Shown here: positions 46,229 to 56,427 of the stretch, in pieces
How positions within the stretch are numbered: position 1 is the first letter of the stretch
Layout: each line of letters opens with the position of its first letter
Source of the DNA: an uncultured Paracoccaceae bacterium
GTDB taxonomy: Bacteria > Pseudomonadota > Alphaproteobacteria > Rhodobacterales > Rhodobacteraceae
Length of the DNA: 64,000 bases
Direction: 5' to 3'
NCBI GenBank assembly: GCA_947501555.1
Contig: CANMWG010000001.1
Span: 186,001 to 250,000, forward strand
Translations under genes and position numbers: made by a program
Notes under the pieces: generated by a model
What the model saw: the letters and a program-made list of their open reading frames with translations, nothing else
Databases searched by the model: none
Told to the model about the DNA's origin: nothing

Positions 46229-47215
46229 TCACCCCAAGCTTAAGCTTGCCGCGCTCTCGGGCAGTTCCTCGTCAAAGCATCGCTGATAGAACTCGGCAAC
46301 GGTCTGGCGCTCAAGTTCATCACATTTGTTCAGGAACGATAGGCGGAACGCGTAGCCGACGTCGTTGAAGATGCGGGCGTTTTCGGCCCAGGACAAAACC
46401 GTCCGCGGAGACATGACCGTACTCAGATCGCCATTCATAAAGGCGGTGCGGGTCAGATCAGCTACGGTGACCATCTGGCTGATGCTCTTCCGGCCATGCT
46501 CAGTATTGAAATGCGGAGACTTGGACAGAATGATCGCGGCTTCGGCGTCATGGCTAAGGTAATTCAGTGTAGCAACAAGCGACCAGCGGTCCATCTGGGC
46601 CTGGTTGATTTGTTGCGTACCGTGGTAAAGACCCGTTGTGTCACCAAGTCCAACAGTATTGGCAGTCGCGAAAAGTCTGAAGAAAGGGTTCGGGGTGATG
46701 ATCTCGTTTTGATCCATCAAGGTCAGCTTGCCGTCTGTTTCCAGTACGCGCTGAATGACAAACATCACGTCTGCCCGGCCCGCATCATATTCATCGAACA
46801 CAATTGCAACTGGGTTCCGGAGGGCCCAAGGCAAAATACCCTCGTGAAATTCGGTGACCTGAACACCATCGCGCAGCTTGATTGCGTCTTTCCCGATCAG
46901 ATCGATCCGGCTGATATGGCTATCAAGGTTCACGCGAACAGCAGGCCAATTCAGGCGGGCCGCGACCTGTTCGACGTGGGTTGATTTCCCGGTGCCGTGA
47001 TATCCTTGGATCATCACGCGGCGATTGTAACCAAACCCTGCAAGGATCGCGAGCGTCGTGTCCGGATCAAACTTATAGGTGCTATCGATTTCAGGCACGC
47101 GGTCAGTGCGGTCTGCGAAGCCTTTGATCTTCATGTCACTATCAATGCCGAAGATTTCCCGGACCGAAATTTCTTCGGTGGGTTTTGCGTGCATATCGGT
47201 CATTCCGTCGGCCAT
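46229..47215 (-). CDS. cobS: Aerobic cobaltochelatase subunit CobS (AAA+ ATPase)
   Basis: MoxR-like AAA+ ATPase that powers cobalt insertion with CobT and CobN. Walker [10 protein letters not shown] (about 70-78), Walker [12 protein letters not shown] (about 137-147), sensor-1 LFATANT (about 182-188). The N-terminal [28 protein letters not shown] is family-specific. Length 328; the ATG four codons in (47203) is an alternative start. No cobalamin riboswitch was seen upstream. Confidence 0.96.
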   Translation of the reverse strand: MADGMTDMHAKPTEEISVREIFGIDSDMKIKGFADRTDRVPEIDSTYKFDPDTTLAILAGFGYNRRVMIQGYHGTGKSTHVEQVAARLNWPAVRVNLDSHISRIDLIGKDAIKLRDGVQVTEFHEGILPWALRNPVAIVFDEYDAGRADVMFVIQRVLETDGKLTLMDQNEIITPNPFFRLFATANTVGLGDTTGLYHGTQQINQAQMDRWSLVATLNYLSHDAEAAIILSKSPHFNTEHGRKSISQMVTVADLTRTAFMNGDLSTVMSPRTVLSWAENARIFNDVGYAFRLSFLNKCDELERQTVAEFYQRCFDEELPESAASLSLG

Positions 47216-47422
47216 GAGATCTTGCCTTCTTGTGGTGTCTGGTCGGTTCCCTCAGGGGATGCAACATAACGCCGTGGGCTGCAAGGGGAAGGGGCCGCGT
47301 GGCGAATTGATCCAACGAAAAGATTTGTCGTTACTGTTCCTCATTCATCCGTGCAATCGTGCTGATTTATTAGGCGGAATATTTGTGGTTGCTAACGTCG
47401 CAGTCGAACTTGGGGGACGTTG

Positions 47423-47617
47423 ATGATGAGCTGTCGTACCTATTCACTTAGCGTTCTGGCAATATCTGAGGTTTCCGCCAAACTGCAGGCGCAATTGTTC
47501 GAGGGCACATACTTTGCCGGGGAAGTGGTTTGGCAGTCTATTCGTTGGTTGCAAATACGGCAGCGGCACAGGCTGACCGAGCTTGAACGACAGTCTTCCA
47601 CATGCAAGCGACGCTAA
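47423..47617 (+). CDS. Possible small protein, faintly DUF1127-like, perhaps damaged
   Basis: Two adjacent ATGs (47423, 47426) follow a strong GGGGGA ribosome site by 6-8 bases and open about 64 codons, MMSCRTYSLSVLAISEVSAK... ending in LRQ-type basic sequence WLQIRQRHRLTELERQSSTCKRR. The Trp/Arg-rich middle and the RLTELERQ segment recall DUF1127 proteins, but the usual LSDxxLxDIG end is missing; a frameshift near 47595 could explain this. Low certainty. Confidence 0.35.
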   Translation: MMSCRTYSLSVLAISEVSAKLQAQLFEGTYFAGEVVWQSIRWLQIRQRHRLTELERQSSTCKRR

Positions 47618-47904
47618 ATCGGACCGTAAGTTGCCACGCGTGCGGACCGAAATACGCAGTCGTCGGCGCAGAAGCCGCTTCGGCCAAATTTTTTGACGAC
47701 GGTCCGCAACCAAAAGAAAGACGGCATTGTCTGAACGGTGTGAGCCTTGTTTTTAGGGCTGTCTAAGGTGGTTTTGCACCGGTTTCGCTATGATTTTGTG
47801 GGACGGTTTTTGATTCTTGGAGTGATTGTTCATGAAGTTTTAACAATTGCAGCTGCAATACGCGTTTTGGTTGTGCGAAAAGTTTTCAAGGAAATCTTAA
47901 GCTT

Positions 47905-47936
47905 AACGGTTTATAGGCGGTTTCATGCCGTTTTTT
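47905..47936 (+). terminator. Terminator-like hairpin in the cobS upstream gap
   Basis: AACGG (47905-47909) and CCGTT (47928-47932), with inner GGC/GCC, are followed by further T. The stem is short. It could end a transcript starting near 47423. Confidence 0.35.
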
Positions 47937-48063
47937 GTTGTCGATGTCGGCCAAATATGGCAAAAATTTGATCAGATTTAACGTTTCGTGTGAGTTTTGA
48001 CACATACCCCGTCACGACCGCATGCGAAGGACCTGATATTAGTAGTTGGTGGGAGTAGGCGCA

Positions 48064-48618
48064 ATGTGGGCGCGATTATTACAACATTTTAGTTTGAGCC
48101 GCGCTGAGAAGGCGACGGTGGCGGCCTATGCAGCAGTTGTTGCGATGACGGCTGGAATGACAATCCTAATCATGTCCGGCGTGGAAGGTGATCTTCTAAT
48201 CTGGGGCGACAAGAGCTGGTTCAGCTACTGGGTGATCTTTGCCGGTGCTTTGAGCGGCGCAATCAGCCTATCGCTTGCACGTGGTTGGATGGGTGGCGAA
48301 GGTTTTCTGGGTAGTTTGCGGGCCATCGTAGGCGGCGTCGCAATCGCGGTCATGTCGGCAATGATTGCTGGCCTTTTGATTGACCCGCTTTTGGGTGTTG
48401 TTCATGGGCCAGTGCTGGCGATGACTGAGTTTATCGATAAGCCTTGGCTGGCTCTCACCTGGTTTATTGGTATCGCCGGTGCGCATGCGCTCTTGGTTTT
48501 TGCGAGACGCGAACGCGAAGACGACTTTATCCGCTTGGGCGGAGGTCGGGCTGTCGGTCAGCTAAGTCGGTTATCCCAGGAAAACCTGTACCGGGCGACA
48601 AGCAGAAACTGGCGTTAA
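48064..48618 (+). CDS. Conserved-looking inner-membrane protein of unknown function
   Basis: Protein of 184 residues with about four hydrophobic segments (near 17-40, 53-75, 85-113, 128-152) and a polar C-terminal tail, ERREDDFIRLGGGRAVGQLSRLSQENLYRATSRNWR-like, that probably lies in the cytoplasm. ATG 48064 has a GGGAG ribosome site. No family recognised. A perfect terminator follows, so it is a single-gene unit. Confidence 0.7.
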   Translation: MWARLLQHFSLSRAEKATVAAYAAVVAMTAGMTILIMSGVEGDLLIWGDKSWFSYWVIFAGALSGAISLSLARGWMGGEGFLGSLRAIVGGVAIAVMSAMIAGLLIDPLLGVVHGPVLAMTEFIDKPWLALTWFIGIAGAHALLVFARREREDDFIRLGGGRAVGQLSRLSQENLYRATSRNWR

Positions 48619-48647
48619 CGCTTGACTGGCATGGTATGAGTAAAATG

Positions 48648-48673
48648 GGCGCGCCGGTTGGCGCGCCTTTTTT
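48648..48673 (+). terminator. Intrinsic terminator
   Basis: GGCGCGCC (48648-48655), GGTT loop, GGCGCGCC (48660-48667), then six T. It ends the membrane-protein transcript before the converging J-domain gene. Confidence 0.88.
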
Positions 48674-48720
48674 CATGGTTAAGTCGGTTGGATTGGTTGC
48701 ACCAACCTTAGGAGGGCGGC

Positions 48721-49368
48721 TTAATCTTTCTCGCGGAAATTCCGACTAACTTTGATCTGGTCCCACGCCCAGACGACTTCGGACAATTGTTCTTCTTGGC
48801 TGCGATCACCGCCATTCATGTCCGGGTGCAGAACTTTGATCAGTGCTTTGTAAGCTTTGCGAATTTCAGGCTTTGACCAATTATCCTTGGCTTCAAGTAT
48901 CTCTATTGCACGGCGTTCTGTTGGCGGCAGTTTCCGACCCACAGCCGCGCCGCGACCGGGATTTTGTGTGGCATTGGCGCCGAGGACCTGATGCGGATCA
49001 TCAACGCCCAAACGCGCCCAGGCCCGTTCTTCCACACTACGCTTGAAAGGTTTTGTGGGGCGTTCCCAAACACGATCTTGATCCATCTGAGCGGCCAGTT
49101 CCGCTTCGGAGGTCGTGTCGAAGAAGTTCCATTTCAAATTGTATTCGCGGACGTGTTGTTGGCAAAACCAAAAGAAATCATCCAAGATATCAGGGGACTT
49201 AGGGGCCCGGAACTTGCCAGCTTCCTGACACCCTTCATGATCACAAACCCTATTTGACGTCTCCGAGGCACCTGACATTCCACGCCGCCCGCGTGGGTTC
49301 TTTTTCTTCGAGCTCGACACTGACATGTCAAAACCAAAAGGATCATCTTTTTTCATGACGCGACTCAT
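48721..49368 (-). CDS. J-domain (DnaJ-like) co-chaperone
   Basis: Protein of 215 residues with a C-terminal J domain: HQVLG near 146, then EAKDNWSKPEIRKAYKALIKVLHPDMNGGDR (about 172-202) with the HPD tripeptide that activates DnaK. The N-terminal half contains two Cys-rich or His segments (VCDHEGCQEAGKFRAP and FFWFCQQHVREYNLKWNFF) that recur in alphaproteobacterial proteins of this type. Divergent from bolA with 66 bases between, an arrangement common in Rhodobacterales near cobS. The ATG at 49356 is an alternative. Confidence 0.9.
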   Translation of the reverse strand: MSRVMKKDDPFGFDMSVSSSKKKNPRGRRGMSGASETSNRVCDHEGCQEAGKFRAPKSPDILDDFFWFCQQHVREYNLKWNFFDTTSEAELAAQMDQDRVWERPTKPFKRSVEERAWARLGVDDPHQVLGANATQNPGRGAAVGRKLPPTERRAIEILEAKDNWSKPEIRKAYKALIKVLHPDMNGGDRSQEEQLSEVVWAWDQIKVSRNFREKD

Positions 49369-49434
49369 CTTTCCGTTGCGGACGTTAGACCTTAAACCAC
49401 TGAACGAGAGATTGAAGAGGGTAGAGACAGAATT

Positions 49435-49686
49435 ATGGCTCTGGAGACAGAAATAGTTGAAGCGCTGCAAAAACTTTCACCAACATCACTGAATGTGTTG
49501 AATGAAAGTGCCTTACATGCCGGACATGCGGGCGATGATGGGTCGGGGGAAAGCCATTGGCGCATAGTAATTTCGGCACCACAGCTAAGTGACTTGTCGC
49601 GGATCGCCAGACACCGGGCCATACACAGCGCGCTTGGAGAGGACATCATCGGGCGTGTTCACGCCCTTGCGATTGAAATCAAATAG
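49435..49686 (+). CDS. bolA: BolA-family protein
   Basis: Small protein of 83 residues that usually pairs with a monothiol glutaredoxin in iron-sulfur cluster handling. It has the BolA helix-turn core: ESALHAGHAGD..GESHWRIVISAPQLSDLSRIARHRAIHSALG, with the conserved His residues and the final GRVHALAIEIK. The length fits BolA1-type members. Its stop abuts the stop of the converging DUF4177 gene. Confidence 0.93.
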   Translation: MALETEIVEALQKLSPTSLNVLNESALHAGHAGDDGSGESHWRIVISAPQLSDLSRIARHRAIHSALGEDIIGRVHALAIEIK

Positions 49687-50085
49687 TTATTCGGCCGCCA
49701 GATCGGGTGGCGAAGGTGGTTTTGCGGTAGTGAGGGGTTTTGGCGGTGCAACGACCGTCTTTCTTTCCGCGACACGTTCCTCACCGGTTTTCTCTGTCAC
49801 AACAGGCGGTGTCGGCGTCTTCAGGATCGGTTGTAGTGCAGCCTTTTGCACGGGCTCACGCTCTCGGCGGAAAACCAATACGTTTTGATAAACAGTTGTC
49901 TTGCCCATCAAACCTTCGCGCTGTTCAGCGGGCAGAGTATCTGTACGCAAATATTCCCAACCATCGGTGGCAAGCGTGTTCATTTCCGTTTCCAAGGCAT
50001 GCGCAAAACGGTCTTCGGCGGTCTTGACGCCCTTGGCTTTCAAGCCGCGCGTCGGCGCAGGCACAACTTTGTATTCGTATGACAT
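49687..50085 (-). CDS. DUF4177-like protein with Pro-rich tail
   Basis: Protein of 132 residues. The N-terminal 75 residues (MSYEYKVVPAPTRG, then LATDGWEYLRTDTLP and YQNVLVFRRE) match the DUF4177 fold of small beta proteins of unknown role. The C-terminal 55 residues are Pro/Lys/Thr-rich and disordered. No function known; ATG 50085 gives the usual N-terminus. Confidence 0.75.
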   Translation of the reverse strand: MSYEYKVVPAPTRGLKAKGVKTAEDRFAHALETEMNTLATDGWEYLRTDTLPAEQREGLMGKTTVYQNVLVFRREREPVQKAALQPILKTPTPPVVTEKTGEERVAERKTVVAPPKPLTTAKPPSPPDLAAE

Positions 50086-50192
50086 CGCGTCACCCCTGTT
50101 TCCACCCGAAGGTCTCTAACAAATCCGCGGAACGAATCCAAGGATTTGCAACTTAGTTGTGTTCATGCACAAGAGCGCACCAGTTAGGGACG

Positions 50193-51704
50193 TCAAAGCC
50201 CCAGTTTGGCAGACACAATTTGGTTTACTGCCGCAGGGTTAGCCTTACCGCCGGTCGCTTTCATGACCTGCCCGACAAACCAACCCGCAAGTTTTGGATT
50301 GGCCTTGGCCTTTTCAACCTGCGCGGGGTTGGCCGTGATGATCTCGTCCACGGCTGCTTCAATCGCACCGGTATCGGTCACCTGCTTCATGCCTTCGGTC
50401 TCAACAATCTCTGCCGGGTCGCGGTCGGATGTGTAGGCGATTTCAAACACTTCTTTGGCGATTTTTCCCGAGATGTCGCCGGATTTGATCAGGCCAATGA
50501 TTTGGCCAAGGCGGGCCGCAGAGATTGGGCTATTTTCGATATCCGTGTCATCTTTCTTGAGGCGGCCAAACAATTCGTTGATCACCCAGTTCGCGGCCAA
50601 CTTGCCGTCACGGCCTTCTGCCACCTTCTCGAAGAAAGCGGCGTTCTCGGCCTCGGCAGTCAGCACGGATGCATCATAATCCGACAGACCAAAGTCGCTG
50701 ATAAAGCGGTTTTTTTTCTGATCCGGCAGTTCTGGCAAAGATGCCTTGATATCGTCCACCCAGCCTTGCTCAATTTCCAGCGGCAGCAGATCGGGATCGG
50801 GGAAATAGCGGTAATCATGTGCTTCTTCTTTTGAGCGCATGGACCGCGTTTCGTTCTTGTCTGGATCGTAAAGCCGGGTTTCCTGAACGACCTCTTTGCC
50901 ATCCTCCAGCAGCGCAATCTGGCGCCGCGCTTCGATATCAATCGCCATCTGGATGAACCGCATGGAGTTCATGTTCTTGATCTCACACCGCGTACCCAAA
51001 TGCGCAAAGTCCTGCGTGGCTTGGTATTTTTCGTAGTCGCCCGGTTTGCAAATCGACACGTTGACGTCAGCACGCAGGTTACCGTTTTGCATGTTCCCGT
51101 CACAAGTCCCCAAATAGCGCAGAATTTGGCGCAGTTTCAGGACATAGGCCGCAGCCTCTTCGGGTCCGCGAATATCGGGGCGACTGACGATCTCCATCAG
51201 CGCAACGCCGGTCCGGTTCAAATCCACGAAGGACATGGTCGGATCCATATCGTGGATCGATTTCCCCGCATCCTGTTCCAGGTGAATACGTTCAATCCGG
51301 ACAACCCGTGCTTTGCCGTCGCCCATTTCAACCAAGACTTCGCCTTCACCCACAATCGGATGATAGAGCTGCGAAATCTGATAGCCCTGTGGCAGGTCAG
51401 GATAGAAATAATTTTTGCGATCAAAGGCTGAGGTCAGGTTGATCTGCGCGTTCAGGCCAAGCCCCGTGCGCACGGCCTGCGCCACGCAAGCCTCGTTGAT
51501 CACGGGCAACATGCCGGGCATGCCTGCGTCAACAAAAGCTACGTTGCTATTAGGTTCGGCCCCGAAAAGCGTGGACGCACCCGAGAACAGTTTCGCATTT
51601 GTCGCGACCTGCGCGTGTACCTCAAGCCCGATGACAAGCTCCCAGTCGCCTTTAGCACCGGCAATCACTTTGGGGGCAGGGGTTTCGTAGGTCAGATCAA
51701 GCAT
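50193..51704 (-). CDS. gatB: Asp/Glu-tRNA amidotransferase subunit B
   Basis: Kinase/transferase subunit of GatCAB, which converts Glu-tRNAGln (and Asp-tRNAAsn) to the amides. [23 protein letters not shown] (about 21-43) and [21 protein letters not shown] (about 94-114) are family signatures; EDAGKS-type [11 protein letters not shown] and [29 protein letters not shown] follow. The tail is the YqeY-like tRNA-binding domain. Length 503. ATG 51704 is preferred over 51764, whose extra codons lack the family pattern. Confidence 0.97.
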   Translation of the reverse strand: MLDLTYETPAPKVIAGAKGDWELVIGLEVHAQVATNAKLFSGASTLFGAEPNSNVAFVDAGMPGMLPVINEACVAQAVRTGLGLNAQINLTSAFDRKNYFYPDLPQGYQISQLYHPIVGEGEVLVEMGDGKARVVRIERIHLEQDAGKSIHDMDPTMSFVDLNRTGVALMEIVSRPDIRGPEEAAAYVLKLRQILRYLGTCDGNMQNGNLRADVNVSICKPGDYEKYQATQDFAHLGTRCEIKNMNSMRFIQMAIDIEARRQIALLEDGKEVVQETRLYDPDKNETRSMRSKEEAHDYRYFPDPDLLPLEIEQGWVDDIKASLPELPDQKKNRFISDFGLSDYDASVLTAEAENAAFFEKVAEGRDGKLAANWVINELFGRLKKDDTDIENSPISAARLGQIIGLIKSGDISGKIAKEVFEIAYTSDRDPAEIVETEGMKQVTDTGAIEAAVDEIITANPAQVEKAKANPKLAGWFVGQVMKATGGKANPAAVNQIVSAKLGL

Positions 51705-51847
51705 CTGGCACATCCTTTGGTCAGCGTTTGATCGGGGTTTAAAAGAACCCGCGGCCAGCATCAAGAGAACATGCCGTTTGGCTGAAAACTGCCGTTGATG
51801 CCGTTTGTCAGTTGAGCGCAGCAGATTTGCCGTGCAACCTTCTGGTC

Positions 51848-52549
51848 ATGAAAATTCTGCCGCTGATTGCTACGCTGCTTCTGGCACCGCTTCCGGTCGT
51901 TGCACAAGATGCGCCAACCGCGACCGAGGCCCCTGTTTTGCGCCCTGTCGCCCGGACCCGATTTTTGCCGCGCGCCCGTTGGGATTTCCAAGACGGCGCT
52001 TATCTTTGGACCCGGGCCGCCATGTCGGCGGTCGCCACCCATGCGGATGTCTTGACCTCAATTGTACCGCGGGACGTGGATAACTGGTGCCCGGGGTATG
52101 AGTCCGCGTCTGAGCAAGAGCGCCGCGCGTTTTGGGTCGGAATGATGTCGGCCCTGTCGAAACACGAAAGCACCTATAACCCGCGCGCGGTTGGGGGTGG
52201 CAACCAATGGTACGGCTTGCTGCAAATCTATCCTGATACCGCACGACGTTATGGTTGTTATGCGCAAACGGGTGAGGCGTTGAAGAACCCTGCAAACAAC
52301 CTCAGTTGTGCCGCCCGTATCATGGCAGTGACTGTTGAGCGGGATCAGGCCGTGGCCTTGCATGACGGGCGTTGGCGGGGCGTTGCGGCGGATTGGGGGC
52401 CGATGACCAGCCAGTCCAAACGCAATGAAATGTCGGCTTGGACCCGTGCGCAGACCTATTGCAGCGTACCTGGAAGTCTCCGGCCCGTCGCTAGATCCCG
52501 CTTGCCCGACGCGGTTTCAACACTGACCGTGACGCCGCCACAAGATTGA
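51848..52549 (+). CDS. Periplasmic lytic transglycosylase-like protein (SLT fold)
   Basis: Secreted protein of 233 residues with a signal peptide MKILPLIATLLLAPLPVVAQ (cut after about residue 20). The SLT-type site is SALSKHESTYNPRAVGGGNQWYGLLQIYPDTARRYGC with catalytic Glu107; the GLLQI strand follows as in soluble lytic transglycosylases. Two Cys pairs may form disulfides. It probably cleaves peptidoglycan glycan chains. Its 3' end overlaps the converging acyltransferase by 59 bases. Confidence 0.85.
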   Translation: MKILPLIATLLLAPLPVVAQDAPTATEAPVLRPVARTRFLPRARWDFQDGAYLWTRAAMSAVATHADVLTSIVPRDVDNWCPGYESASEQERRAFWVGMMSALSKHESTYNPRAVGGGNQWYGLLQIYPDTARRYGCYAQTGEALKNPANNLSCAARIMAVTVERDQAVALHDGRWRGVAADWGPMTSQSKRNEMSAWTRAQTYCSVPGSLRPVARSRLPDAVSTLTVTPPQD

Positions 52550-53366
52550 CGGTAGGGGCATGTTTGCCGCCCAATGCCAAGGTAGCTTTGCGCAGCATCT
52601 CAATGCCTTCTTCTGAATTCTTCGGCATAGAGGCGGCTGAAATCGGCTCTCCCACGGTGACGCGGAAGGGTTGTTTGGCCTTGTTCAACGTCTCGTGGAA
52701 CAGTGTGATGTCGCGCAGGGTCGGGTGGATCAGGTCAAACAGATAAAACAGGGCTGAATTGCGAGCCTGAATATTCACGGGAATCACAGGTAGATCAAAC
52801 TTCCGGGCAAGCATCGCGGCTGAGGCCATCCAAGGACGCTCATAAAGCCGTAAGCCGCGCCTTTGCGCCAAGCGTCCAGATGGAAAGATAACACCCAGCC
52901 GCCCTTCATCCGTGGCGGTACGGACATAAGCCATCGTCTCGCGGGTTTTGGCATGGCTGCGCAGTTCCTGCCGCCATTCGACGGCAGCGATCATACTTTC
53001 CATTTGTGGCAAGACGCGCAGGATATCGCGGTTAGCGAAGAAATAAGCATCAGGCCGGGCTTTGGTGATCAGATGGTTCAGGATAATGCCATCTGCGATA
53101 CCAGTAGGGTGATTGGCGACAATCAATGCAGGGCCATGAGCAGGGATATGGCCCAGCCCGGTTGCCGTCACAGATTTTGCCAGACGGGCGGCCATTTCAT
53201 CCATGATCTGGGCAGAGGTGGCTTGCTCAAGCGATTTGGCAATCTCAACGGTAGTGTCATAGCCAAGCAACTTGTGCAGGGCGCGTTTGGCAAGTGCTGT
53301 GCCGGGGCAGTCACGGTAAAGCCACGGTGCGCGCTCGGCGATCAGCGGTGTAATACGATGTTCCAT
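52491..53366 (-). CDS. Lysophospholipid acyltransferase-family protein
   Basis: Membrane-associated glycerolipid or ornithine-lipid-type acyltransferase of 291 residues. The catalytic block is ANHPTGIADG (about 84-93) with His86 and Asp92, an HX5D spacing rather than the usual HX4D; the second block FPSGRLAQRRG (about 169-179) and third IPVNIQARNS follow. Such spacing occurs in the putative hemolysin/OlsA-like branch. Substrate unknown. The ATG 53366 is the only reasonable start. Confidence 0.85.
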   Translation of the reverse strand: MEHRITPLIAERAPWLYRDCPGTALAKRALHKLLGYDTTVEIAKSLEQATSAQIMDEMAARLAKSVTATGLGHIPAHGPALIVANHPTGIADGIILNHLITKARPDAYFFANRDILRVLPQMESMIAAVEWRQELRSHAKTRETMAYVRTATDEGRLGVIFPSGRLAQRRGLRLYERPWMASAAMLARKFDLPVIPVNIQARNSALFYLFDLIHPTLRDITLFHETLNKAKQPFRVTVGEPISAASMPKNSEEGIEMLRKATLALGGKHAPTVNLVAASRSVLKPRRASGI

Positions 53367-53469
53367 AAGCCCTTAAATGCGCAGCGACGTGTAACGTTAC
53401 CACGACAGATTAGCATTTTTGGCGCAGAGGCAAAAGACTGCAGTAATCACCCCATCGCGTCGGCAAAGA

Positions 53470-56067
53470 CTAGCCGAGAATGCGCGTTACCATCTCGGTT
53501 GTATCGCGTGACAGACCGGGGACATCCGCAATTCGGTGCAAGGCCGCGCGCATTTTGGTTTGGCGGTCCTGATCGTAGCGATGCCATGTATCGAAGGAGG
53601 CGCTCATCCTTGCGGTCGTTTGTGGGTTCAGCGCATCAAGCTTGATCAGCCAATCGGCCAGCAGATTATATGCGGCACCGCTGGGGTCATGAAACCCAGC
53701 ACTATTGGCTTTGAGCGATCCGAATACGGCCCGGAACCGGTTGGGGTTCTTCATCGTGAAGGCAGGATGTTCCGTCAGTTTTGCAGCTATCTGGGCGGCC
53801 GATTCGGGCGCCGCACAAGCCACCTGCAGTCCAAACCATTTATCCATCACCAAACGATCACCTTGCCATTGCTTTTCAAAGGTAGCGATTTCCGCCTCGC
53901 CTTTCCCGATCCGCAACAGGGCCGTCAGTGCGGCCAACTGCTGGGTCATGTTGTCGGCGGATGCGTATTGCTGGACAGCTTGCCGTCCGCCATCAATCTT
54001 TGACATCAGCGATAGCATCGTATTGCCCAAGGCACGTTTGCCGGCTGGTTCCGCATTCGGCGTGTAGGGGCCCGCGACGGTCATATCCGCGTAGATGCGT
54101 GGGGCGATGTCCTGCAGATGCTGGGATATGCTCAGCTTTAAGGCCTCATGTGCGCGGTAGATTTCGGTAGGGTCGGGGACATCACCCGCATCAACCAACG
54201 CTTGGGCCGTGTCATCTTCACTGGGCAGGGCTAGCACACGGGCACGGAACGCGGGTTCTAGACTGTCATCGCGCAGCACAGAAGCCAGCCCATCTAAGTA
54301 GGCCGCATCGGGCGCCACATCATCTCGGACCATGGCCACCAGGACGTCCTGAGCCAATGTCCGGCCCGCGTCCCATTTGTTGAACGGATCCGTGTCATGC
54401 GCCAAAAGAAACGCGCGCTGGGCGTTGGTTTGGTCACGTTCCAGGATCACCGGGGCCGAGAAGTCGCGCAAAATGGATAAGGTCGGTTTGCTGGATAGGT
54501 CGGGGAAAGCGAAGCTTTGGCTGGCTTCCGTCAGCTCAAGCATGGTTGTGGGCAGCACCTCGCCCCCATCGGTATCAAGCAAGCCAATCGCCACAGGAAT
54601 GACCATTGGGTCTTTATCGGTTTGGTCCGGTGTCGGGGGCGTGTGTTGGGACAGGTGGAGCGTGTAAACACCATCTGCATAGTCTTCAGATACGGTCAGC
54701 CGCGGTGTACCAGCCTGGCTGTACCATTTTGCAAATTGGGTCAGATCGCGCCCAGTGGCATCGGTGAAGACCTGCAGCCAATCCTCAATCGTGGCGGCGT
54801 CGCCGTCGTGGCGTTCAAAATACAAATCAAGCGCTCGCCCGTAGGCATCGTCACCGACAAGACGCTTGAGCATACCGATGATCTCTGCCCCTTTTTCGTA
54901 CACGGTGACGGTGTAGAAGTTGTTGATTTCCACAAAGCTGGCGGGACGGACGGGATGGGCGAGCGGGCCGTTATCTTCACGGAACTGATGGGCGCGCAGG
55001 ACAACTGCGTCATCAATACGCTTGACCGCATGGCTACGCATATCGCCCGTGAATTGCTGGTCTCGAAATACCGTCAGTCCTTCCTTAAGGCAGAGCTGAA
55101 ACCAATCCCGACAGGTGATCCGGTTACCCGTCCAGTTGTGGAAATACTCATGGGCGATGATCGCCTCAATCCGTTCGAAATTCGCATCCGTTGACGTCTC
55201 GGGTGAGGCCAGAACAGCGGAAGAGTTGAAAATGTTCAACCCCTTGTTCTCCATCGCGCCCATGTTGAAGTCGTCAACGGCGACGATGTTGAATATTTCC
55301 AAGTCATATTCACGGCCATAGACCTCTTCATCCCACGCCATAGACTTTTTCAACGCCTCCATCCCGAAGGCGCATTTGCCTTCATCGCCGGGGCGGACCC
55401 AGATGTTCAGTGTGACGGGCGCGCCAGACATCGTGGTAAAGCTGTCTTGGTGATTGATCAGATCGCCTGCGACCAAGGCAAACAAATAGGCAGGTTTGGG
55501 CCAGGGATCATGCCATTCAGCCCAGCCGTCGCCTTTCCCCGTGGGATTGCCATTGGACAAAAGAACGGGATGCGGTCCGTCTCCTGGGACCTTGTGACCA
55601 TTGGACATGGTGGCCGGGGCGCCGCTTTCGATCCGGACGGTAAATGTGGCCATCACATCGGGGCGGTCTGGGTAATAGGTGATCTTGCGAAACCCCTCGG
55701 CCTCGCATTGGGTGCAATACATGCCGTTGGACATGTAAAGCCCTTCCAGTGCGGTATTGGCAGAGGGGTTGATCTCGACCTCGGCCTCCCAAATGAATGG
55801 CTCATTCGGCGCGCCTGCAGTCAGGACCCCATCGCGTGTGAACGGCTTCCAGTCCTGTCCGTTGATCCGCGCCCACAACAAGGTCAGATCCTCACCGTGT
55901 AGAACAAATTGACCGTCGGGGTTATCCGGGTTCGGGCGAAAGGCAATGCGCGAGATCACGCGGGTTTTTGTGGGATGCAGCTTGAACGTCAGATGTACAT
56001 CGTCAACCAGATAGGCAGGCGAGGTGTAGTCTTTCAGATAGATCGTCTGCGGGCTGGCGTCTTTCAT
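53470..56067 (-). CDS. pepN: Aminopeptidase N (M1 family)
   Basis: Zinc aminopeptidase of broad specificity, 865 residues, E. coli PepN type. The substrate-recognition motif GAMENKGLN is near residues 268-276 and the zinc site [31 protein letters not shown] (HEXXH-18-E) near 303-333. The N-terminal [28 protein letters not shown] is typical; 55 upstream codons in frame from 56232 are not family-like. The C-terminal helical domain ends [12 protein letters not shown]. Confidence 0.96.
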   Translation of the reverse strand: MKDASPQTIYLKDYTSPAYLVDDVHLTFKLHPTKTRVISRIAFRPNPDNPDGQFVLHGEDLTLLWARINGQDWKPFTRDGVLTAGAPNEPFIWEAEVEINPSANTALEGLYMSNGMYCTQCEAEGFRKITYYPDRPDVMATFTVRIESGAPATMSNGHKVPGDGPHPVLLSNGNPTGKGDGWAEWHDPWPKPAYLFALVAGDLINHQDSFTTMSGAPVTLNIWVRPGDEGKCAFGMEALKKSMAWDEEVYGREYDLEIFNIVAVDDFNMGAMENKGLNIFNSSAVLASPETSTDANFERIEAIIAHEYFHNWTGNRITCRDWFQLCLKEGLTVFRDQQFTGDMRSHAVKRIDDAVVLRAHQFREDNGPLAHPVRPASFVEINNFYTVTVYEKGAEIIGMLKRLVGDDAYGRALDLYFERHDGDAATIEDWLQVFTDATGRDLTQFAKWYSQAGTPRLTVSEDYADGVYTLHLSQHTPPTPDQTDKDPMVIPVAIGLLDTDGGEVLPTTMLELTEASQSFAFPDLSSKPTLSILRDFSAPVILERDQTNAQRAFLLAHDTDPFNKWDAGRTLAQDVLVAMVRDDVAPDAAYLDGLASVLRDDSLEPAFRARVLALPSEDDTAQALVDAGDVPDPTEIYRAHEALKLSISQHLQDIAPRIYADMTVAGPYTPNAEPAGKRALGNTMLSLMSKIDGGRQAVQQYASADNMTQQLAALTALLRIGKGEAEIATFEKQWQGDRLVMDKWFGLQVACAAPESAAQIAAKLTEHPAFTMKNPNRFRAVFGSLKANSAGFHDPSGAAYNLLADWLIKLDALNPQTTARMSASFDTWHRYDQDRQTKMRAALHRIADVPGLSRDTTEMVTRILG

Positions 56068-56180
56068 CGGGCGATCCTTTGGCTGTTGGTGTGAAAGTTG
56101 TAGGGCGCAGGGCGGGGATGTTCCACTGTTGTCCAAACAAAGTTTTTGAAAACCAATCACAACGAGATAGCTTCTGCCCC

Positions 56181-56330
56181 ATGCCAAAAATGCGCCGCAA
56201 GGCTGATCTGCCGCAAAAGACATGTGCCACATGTGGCAAACCCTTTGCCTGGCGCAAGAAATGGGCCAAGGTTTGGGATGAGGTGCGCTATTGCTCTGAG
56301 CGCTGCCGCGAGAGCCGGGGAAAAGATTAG
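56181..56330 (+). CDS. DUF2256 zinc-ribbon-like small protein
   Basis: Protein of 49 residues. It has the DUF2256 pattern: [31 protein letters not shown], with four Cys in two CxxC-like pairs for zinc, and a Trp/Lys-rich centre. In other genomes it is often next to photolyase or cryptochrome-like genes, none of which is here. Function unknown. Confidence 0.85.
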   Translation: MPKMRRKADLPQKTCATCGKPFAWRKKWAKVWDEVRYCSERCRESRGKD

Positions 56331-56427
56331 ATGTCTGTTTCGTTGCCTATCGGAAACTTCTGCTCTAAATCGAGTTGCAACCGGTGCCTGTGTGCCGACG
56401 CATACCAAGCCAGATGGGGGATACTGC

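Larger units (their letters stand above)
47216..48063. other. Long gap between cobS and a divergent membrane-protein gene
   Basis: It contains one plausible small gene (47423-47617) and a hairpin with T-tract (47905-47936). From about 47750 to 48000 the DNA is A/T-rich, and TTGACA at 47997-48002 could be a -35 hexamer for the gene at 48064, but no matching -10 hexamer stands at the right distance. Confidence 0.5.

Noticed and set aside
47216-47400. Cobalamin riboswitch upstream of cobS
   Set aside because: No B12-box-like sequence or matching fold was found in the first bases upstream.
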